Of a stretch of 64,000 nt of DNA, positions 53,301 through 62,300 are shown in pieces. The notes beneath the pieces are model-generated. The model made no database searches and was not told where the DNA came from. It saw nothing but the letters and a program-made list of their open reading frames with translations. Origin of the DNA: Augochlora pura. Its lineage: Eukaryota > Arthropoda > Insecta > Hymenoptera > Halictidae. The translations under genes were made by a program, and so were the position numbers. Every line of letters starts with the position of its first letter. The first letter of the stretch is position 1. The stretch lies in NCBI RefSeq assembly GCF_028453695.1, contig NC_135779.1:4154001-4218000 (forward strand), in the 5' to 3' direction.

Positions 53301-56300
53301 ACGTATCAAGCGTTTCGTTACGAATTAGAGTATTATGCTACTTATCGTACTGTGCGCTTCCTCCAATATAGTAAATCTACGAATTAAGGTATCAGTCGGC
53401 ATGCTCGCTTAATAACAGACAAGCTAATCGCTCAGAAGTGTTCATTGATTAGATCTTTACAGAGACAGATGTAACGGAGAAAAATAATCCTTGAACAGTG
53501 ACAGGACATCGGCAGAGTAGAGCAGGAGAGTAATAGGTATTGGGGCTGGGTGAAGAGTTGTATCTGTGACTTTGGAACCTGAAACGCATTCTCGTTCAGA
53601 CAGCGGAGCGCATTGCTCGACGCAAACGCCGCGAGCCTGGGAGATTTCAACGCGCGGTTAAGACAGTGCCTGGAGACTTCAACGCGCGGCAAAGGCAGTG
53701 CGCGGAGACTTCGACGCGCGGCAAAGGCAGTGCGTGGAGACTTTAACGGGCGACTAAGACAATGCGTGGAGACATCAACGCGCGGTAAAGACGGTATCGG
53801 GACATTTATAGGCACGGTGCGAACGGAAAACAGTAGAATATTTTAGCAATCCGATAGAACAAGATCAAGTTTCTTCACTGAAAAAATTAATATTCTATCG
53901 AAGTGGTAATTTAATCAAGCTGGATCGCTGAAATATATTACTGTGTCTGCTAAAAATGGTATCGCCGTGCTCGGGACGTTATTAAGATATTCGAAGGAAT
54001 CGTTCCGCTGTCTGAACGTTAGGAAACCTGAAAAGAGTAGCAATCGGTATTGTCGGTGTGAGGCGTAGATGCGAGTAAGAGTCGTAAACAGATCCGTAGG
54101 CGAGATGCCAGTAGACATTGGTGCGGACTAATCCAGTGGACAGTAAAGAAGAGAAGACAGGTAGACAGAGAAGAGTGTGATAGATAAAGTAGTACAGAAT
54201 AGAGTGATAGAATAATAGAAAAGTGAAAGATAGCGAGATAGGTGGTGAGAAATGGTGTTTACCTTCCATGCATCCGTATTTAGTATCTGGCACAAAGCCG
54301 GGGGGACAGAACTTGCAGATAGGCTTGTGCTCCTCCACGTAACAGGGGGCATCAGCCGGACAGGTGGAGTTTCTGCATGGGTCCACGCAGCGATAGTTGC
54401 GGCACGCCAAGTCTGGAGAGCAGCCACTGTCTCGCAGGCAAATGGAGAGGGAGGGATTGCAGTTTTGTGTGCATATGCAGACGGGACGGTGGTCCAGGAC
54501 ATCGCAGGTTTTATCGGCCGGGCACGGTCTTTTCTTACGGACGTTACAGGGGTTCTGGCATTTCCCGTTGACGCACGCGGCGTTCGACGGACAGTCGAAG
54601 TCCCGGTCGCAGGTCAAGGTGTCGGGGGCGCATGTCAGCTCACCGAGCTCGTTCACCACGAAACCGTATTTGCAGACGCAGGTGGGCCTGTGGTTCCGCA
54701 CCTGACACCTCTTGTTTACCTCGCAGCTGTACTGGGGGCTGAGACACGGGTCCCGGCACTCGCCGGTGCGCGAGTGGCACGCGAGGCTCTCCGGGCAATC
54801 GTGATCGGATGAGCAACCGATGCTCGGTGTAGGTCGGGGATTGAGCGTGTCGCATTTGGGGTCTGGATGACAGGCCGTGTGGGGCATGCCGATATAACAC
54901 TGCGGACAGGAGCAGCGCGGCTTGTGCAAAACCACACGGCAGAGCGCGTTGATCCCACAGGCGCCGCGCAGACCGCACGGGTCCACGCATTGCAGATTTA
55001 TGCAGGCTTTTTCATTGGGGCACTCTAGGTCGCTGGTGCATTCGCGCTCTAATCACATCCCCCGGAGGCGTATACACATATTTATAATTTTGTTGATGTT
55101 TGGTTGACAGTTTTTTTTTTTGTTCAGAGTTCGTGGTGTCGTGGTGGATTTTATATTTTTTTTTTTTTGGTGTCGGTGGTGGGTCGGTGGTAGGTTCGGT
55201 GGTGGTGGTTGGTTGGTGATGGGAGCAGGAAAAAAAAAGAAAAAAGCATTTATAAGAACTGTGAAAAGAAACTTTCTCACAAATAACATAAACCACATGC
55301 TTCTTGTATTTATAATACGGAAATAGTAGGGTAGCTCTGTGAAGAAGTAAATAATAGAGAACGAACTTCACACTATTTTCCGATTGAAATCTGATCTCTC
55401 TTCGCCGAGAAACTGTATATGTATATACATACTGTGCGTACATATATATACGTATCTGTATATGCATATATATATGTAGATATTTGGCAAGCAGCGATAT
55501 TTACAACACAAGCCCCCACAGATCTCGAGAAAATAAGAGGGAAAAATACAAATGTAAACAGTGAATAAATCCAGCAAAATAACAAGCATGGGTATATGAG
55601 AATGTCCCTTTCGCAGTTCCCAATCTGTATTAATCGTTTTAAACCTATTATCTAGAGAAACGGATTCATCAGCGTGTTTCACTGTAAATGTGTACCTCTC
55701 TCGTTGCAATCGAATTGCCAGTCTACATATACTTTTTTTTCTTTACTTTTTTTTTTCGTTTCTCGACATTTTTACAGGTCTCTTTGGCATTCGTACTTTT
55801 TCTCGACTTTCTACGGTATTCCTCAAGACAGATTGGATACTGAAATAAACATTCTACATATGAATAGTTATGTGTGAGACATGTGTGAAACGTGTATCAA
55901 CTTTGGACACATTATGTACAGTATGCCTAACTATGTAGATAAATATATGTACAGGTATTATGTAAGACCATTGTCGGATAAAATCCAGTGTCGTACGTGC
56001 ACATACGTCATGTATGTATACACGATTACGAACAAAACGAAACAAGCTATGTATAAAATATATATAGAGAGATATGTATAAGGTAATCCGTTGGTCCAAT
56101 CACATCTGTCTCTCGATTGTTAACGACTCACTGGATTAATACATCTATGTATTACTTCAAGTCCTACTATAGACGATACATGGTTATTCTACGGACCATG
56201 TTCCTCTGATCGTCAGTATTGCTCGCTAGTCACAAATGCTGTACATGGAATTAATTCGATCTGCCCGGTTAAACAGTTAGTAGGCCGTCTCTTACCTGTC

Positions 56301-59300
56301 GTGCACTCATCGTCCGGCGCACCGCTCGTACCAGGTGGACACCGACAGACGAATATCGTGCCGTCCCTGATGCATTCTGCGCCTTTTCCGCAACCATTCG
56401 TGCGACAGTCACCTAGACTCTTATCTATGCTACCTGCAATTAGAGACAAAAGACTATTATAGTCCATTCCTCGAGCAATAATATATTCTTCAGTCTCCTC
56501 AATCTCCCACAATTCTGCAGTAAACAAATATGAGAAACTATTTGATGAGATTTTTAGATTCTTTAAAAAAGTTATGAAATTTTTCAGCAAAAGGCCAAGT
56601 TTTCTTTTTCAAAAAGATTGTATCTTCTCGAGATGAAATATTTCAAAAGCTGCGGAGAAACAAATTAAAAGTTAGATATCATAACATAAAGAAGACATCT
56701 TCCAATAAACTTCATATCTCTTCATTTTTAAAGATTTATAGCAGATATCCTTATAGTAAAACACTTACAACTATGCATAGGATCTCCGAATGGGAAGTTG
56801 GGAGGACAATAGCACTGTGGCTGGTTCTTATAAATGCGGCAAGCAGCATTCTGGCCACAGCGAGTGTCTTTGCAGAGCTCCCCTCCGTCACAGATACAAG
56901 CCTGATGAGGATCCCCTTGGCATCCAGGATCGCAGGTACATTCGAAGCCGTTTAAAGTCTCTCTGCACTTGGCATTCACACCGCAGGGTCTCCTCAAACA
57001 CTGGTCTCCTCCTAGAACATAGAAAAATTACGATAAACAAAATCCTTGCGCTAATCTTGCAAGATACAAGATACAAGCTTTACCTTTCTTGCAGTTGATC
57101 TTAGGGTTTCCGTAGTGTCCGGGTGGACAAGAGCACTGCGCCTTCCTATTGACTACTCTGCATTGAGCGTTAAAGCCACAGACACCGTGTTGCAGGCAAG
57201 GATTCGTGCAAACGCCATCCTCGCTGCAGCGTTTATTCGCTTCGCAATCATCATCCCGATGACACTCCAGTTGGTAGCATTCTTGACTAGGTTCTCCCTG
57301 GAAGCCTTCTGGACAAAGGCAGACTGCGCGGTGATTTGACACGCGGCAGAGTGCGTTGATTCCACAAGGCGAGCCATTCGCGGAGCAGGGGTCTTCACAT
57401 TGATTGTTGATGCAGGATAACGATGATGGACAATCGGAGTGAGTACGGCAGCCAATCAAACACAAACCTCCGTCGCAGACGTAGCCCTGTGAAACACGAT
57501 GAATTAAGAATCTATTTCATCGAAGTAGTCTCCATACCAGTGATCCTTTGCATACTTTGGGACACGCGTTGTTAATGTCACATTTGATGCGGCACTTCCC
57601 AGAGTGACAATGCTCTCCGCATGAGCACTGTTCCTGACTGGTGCAGCTCGTTGTGCAGAATCCAATTTCGTCGCACTCGCAGGAGCCGTCGCAAGGGATC
57701 ATCGATTTCACGCAGCTGATCAGAGCGTTGCCATAGTAGTTCGCAGGACAGCTGCATTGCGCAACGTGGTTCACCACGCGACAACCAGCGCACTCTCCAC
57801 AAGCCTCGCCGCTCGCACACGTGTCTGAAAAGAGATTCGATGATGAGAGTCGTATGATAGATCAATCGAAAGACTCGTGCTTTTGACACTCACTCCTACA
57901 CTTGTTGTTTACACAGGATTCGTCGTTGGGGCAGGTGTTATCGCTGCGACAGCCAATATCACAAAGTCTATTCTGGCAGATCTGATTGGACAGGCAGTGG
58001 TCGTCGCTGTTGCAGATGGCCTTGCAGATTCCGGCATCACAGCGTTCGTCGCTGAGGCAGTTCGCGTCGCTGCAAATCGGATACTCGTATAGCAAAACCG
58101 CAACGATCTTGTGCAGATCGGTCGATTCATTGGTGGTCTTACCTCCTACACGTGGCGTAACAGGACCGGCCGTAACAAGTCTGACCGGTCGGGCAGTCGA
58201 GTTCGGTCGAGCAAGGCAGGAATGCCTGCTTACATCCAATTAGAGGGTCTCCGCCGAGCGGAGCAGGACAGGAACATAATTTCTGATGATTCACGACCGA
58301 ACACTTGGCGTTCACTCCGCAGGCCTCGGGTATAGAGCATGGATCTGAAGGAAACGGTAGCAACAACCGTGAAACAGCAAGAAATCGAGGACTGAAGACA
58401 GTCTAATCGCGTTTCCTACCTTGGCAGTTGTTGTTGATGCACGCGTAATTCTCCTGACACTCGACGTCCGCGCGACATCCGACAGCGCAGACTAGACCCT
58501 CGCAAATCTCACCGCTCCTGCAATCTTCGTCTCGCCTGCACAAAGACTTGCAGACGCCGTTTTGATCGCAACGTTCGTTGCTAAGGCAGTTGAGGTCCGA
58601 GGAACAAACTGGTGTGCAAGTGCCTCCGATGCAGGCAGTTCCCGTTGCGCAGTCCCTGTTCGCCTGGCAAACAGTTCCGGGTGATCGTAGACAGGCTACC
58701 TTTGCGGTAGGGTTCGGGATGAAACTTGCTGGACAGGAACAGGTTGCCCGCTGATTGAACACTGTGCACTTGGCGTTCGGTCCACAGGGTGTCGCCTCAC
58801 AAGGGTCGATGCACTTGTGCGTGATGCAAGCCTGGTTCGCGTTGCAGTCCTCGTCAGCGCGACATCCAAACGAACACATGTTGTTTAGACATATGTGGCC
58901 CAGGAAACAGTCGTTGTCGAGTCTGCAAGTGAGCAGGCAGTTCCCGCGGACGCATTTTTCGTTGAACGCGCACTCGTTGTCCGTCACACAGATCGGCAAG
59001 CACACATGGTCCCGGCAGGTGTTGCCATCGCTGCAGTCGGCACTGTCTCTGCATGACACTGGCACTAAAAATAGGTCCGTCCGATTAGTTATCTAGTTAA
59101 TCGCGTTTGGCAATTGTTTAATAACAAGAAACGGTAATATCTTGTGTTTCGATATTTTTTATGTTTCGAATATTTGGAGGTCAAAATGAAATAAAATGAA
59201 CATATAAAAAGATATAAACAATATTATGAGTAAATCGTATATAAAGAATAGGATGCAAGGCTTTAGAAAAATGTACGCGTGCCAGCACGAAGCATACAAA

Positions 59301-62300
59301 ACATCGTTATCGCGGCTATCTCTGGCATGCCTTATTGATTGTCGCAACGAGTAGAAATTGAAATTATACAAGAGTTAACTGAATAAGTCATTCTGAGAAT
59401 AGTATACTCACGCCTAACGCACTCCACTTCCGAGTTGCCAGTAAAACCCGCCGGACAGCTGCACTGTTTAATGTGGCTCCTCACGTCGCACTCGGCGTTT
59501 ATTCCGCACGCGGCTCTGATGTTGCAAGGATCCAGGCATTGTCCATTCAGGCACACGTCTGATAAGTTGCATTCTTCATCCGACTGGCAGGACGCTGCAG
59601 GAATTTCGAATTATGTAATTTCACGCTTGAAAGGATCCTCCGACTATGCATTCGACGTCGGTATACTAGACTCACGTCTACAAATTCCCTCGTAGCAGTA
59701 AGTATTTGGCGAACAGACCGCGGCCGACGAGCAAATCACCGGCTTCGGCCGACAGCCTACACTTAGGCTGTTCGGATCGCCCTCGTAATCCGAGCGACAT
59801 TGACACGATGCCGCGTGATTGATAGCGAAACAGTCGGCGTTCGGGCCGCACTGGGTTCGCGAGCAAACATCTGCAACAACAACAAGAAACCGGGATAGTT
59901 AAATGCCGGGAATGCCAATCATTATAGTTTACTGCAGGCTCGTTGCACCCGTTCAGGTATTCGATACGCACCGAAACACTTCGGTACGTTGTTGACGTTT
60001 ATGCACTTGGCGGTGAGCGGACAGTCGTCATCTTGTAGGCATTCGACCGGTGGCTGGCATCCGCTGTTGTATGCATCGCCGACCATTCCTTGCTGGCAAT
60101 GACACTTGTAAGATCCTCTGGAATTCTCGCAGACTGTTCCCGGAGCGCAAGGATCATTCTGGCAGTAATCGATCAACTGACAGCCATGAGTCGGCTCGCC
60201 AGTGTAACCTGGCTGGCATGTGCACACCTGAAACGGGAGCAATTATTTTAACTGGTCATCGAGTTTGCTTTTCATTCATCCATTTTTCTATGACAATAAA
60301 TGAATAAATAATTAGAAGCGGACATACAGGTCAGTGATGTTAGTTGAGAAAATTTATATAATTACCTGAACATGTCTCTCAGCGGAGCAAACAGCATTAA
60401 CACCGCAAGGATTATGCGCCAAACAGGCGATTCTACACTTGTGCGTGTCGCAGATCTTTTCCCCACTGCAGTCTTCATTGCTATCACACTCGATTGGCTG
60501 ACATCCAATTTTGTCGTCCTTAGGATTTCCGAAGAATCCACCTTTACAAGAGCACACAGCTCTATGATCATCCCCTCTGCACTCTGCATTCCGTCCACAA
60601 AGCACCACGTCGCAAACCTTCTGACACTCCGCCTGACCAATGTTATTCTTGATGCACTTTTCATCGTAAGAACAATCGTCGTCGGATAAACAACGCAACT
60701 CTTGAACACAGACACTATTGTGGCAGTATTGGAATTCGGGGCAGCTCGAGTTGGTCTTACAAGTGGGCTGACAGAGACCGTTGATGCAGAGTTGGTCGCC
60801 GATGCAATCCCTTGTGCTACCGCAAAGAGCTGCAAAACAGATGAAACACGTTTATGATGCGAAGATGTTGTTACTACAAACGTTGTTAAAATTCTTTGCA
60901 GTTTTTTTACTAACCTGTGCATATACCGCCGTTACAAGCCGACCCAGTTGCACACTGAGAGTCTGATTTGCAGTACTGGACAGGCGTGCATCCCAGGTTC
61001 GGGTCGCCGGTGCCTCCGGGTTGACACGTGCACACCGCACTATGATTCAGCGGAGAGCAATCGGCTCCTTGACCGCAAACGTTCGCCAAAGAGCAAGGAT
61101 CGACGCACTTGTGATCGAAACAAGCGTCTGAATGACTGCAATCGCTGTGGTAGTTGCACTCCAGGTGTATGCACTCGGACTGAAAATTTTGGAAATGGTC
61201 GCAATCAGAGATTCAAGTAGTTTTTTTGCCATTGGCTCAATAAAAAAATAAAATTGATACATACAGATGGATTTCCAGTGGTCTGACCAGGACACCTGCA
61301 GAGTGGAGCGTGATCCTGAACGAAGCATTCAGCGTTCCTTCCACAAATCCGTGCGACGTCGCAAGGATTTGTGCATCTGTTGTCAATACAGGCTGCAGAA
61401 ATCGGACAATCGAAGTCCGTAAAGCAATCTCCAGGTTGTTTGCAGCCGGATTTGATGGGATCTCCTACCAATCCGTGCGGGCAAACACAAGCGTGCGAAC
61501 CTTCCGTATTTTGACAGCTAAAAGGACATCATCTCATAAGATAATTATCTCTGGTAACTTTATGGCTCGTATTCATAATAGAGTCTTATTTATAAGAACG
61601 TCTCAAGCATGACCTTAAGACATCGTCAAGATTAATCAAACGCAAATAGGATCGTCTTCATGAAGACAAAATTTGAAATTGTTCTAGACAACATTATAAA
61701 TAAGACTCGATACAATGTATACGGTTTTCAGAAATCGACTGATAGTTACACAGCTGTGGAATGACAAGGGTTTTCCAAGCACTCGTTGACATCGACGCAA
61801 ATATCACCGGCTAGAACAAATCCAGGGTAGCATTTACAGACACCAATGTGATCAGAAGCTATACAGTTGCCGTATCCACAGTTCAATTGGTTGCAAGGAC
61901 CTGGAAAATAGCATTCAAGAATGAAACTGCTTCTAAACGTACAAAAAAATAATATAGACGTTCTACTTACTGCTACACTTGTTAGTATCCTGGTTGCAGT
62001 ATTTATCTGTGGGACAGTCATTGTTGGAAAGACACTCGACTCTGAAGCATCCGGAGGCGTCGCCTATATAGCCTGGTTGACATTGACAGGCAGCAGTGTG
62101 GTCGACTACACTGCAGATCGTGTTGGAGCCACAGTCGCCCAAAGAACAAGGATCGGTGCAGTTGTGGAGTATGCAAGCTTGCGAATCGGGACAGTCTGCG
62201 TTCACGTTGCATTGATGAGGTATCACGCAACCTGAGCCCACAGGATCGCCCGCGGTGCCTTGCGGGCAGATGCAGCGATAGGATCCGTGGAGATTTACGC

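Noticed and set aside
53613..53846. Plus-strand frame with repeated GDFNxRLRQC and ETSTRGK words, as a possible repeat peptide gene
   Set aside because: The words come from the 32-bp tandem repeat read in successive frames. 32 is not a multiple of three, so no protein repeat is maintained.
55412..55490. TA/CA-type alternating stretch as a possible transposon end or origin
   Set aside because: It is ordinary microsatellite-like sequence in a simple-sequence-rich intron. No terminal inverted repeat, target duplication or coding remnant is visible.
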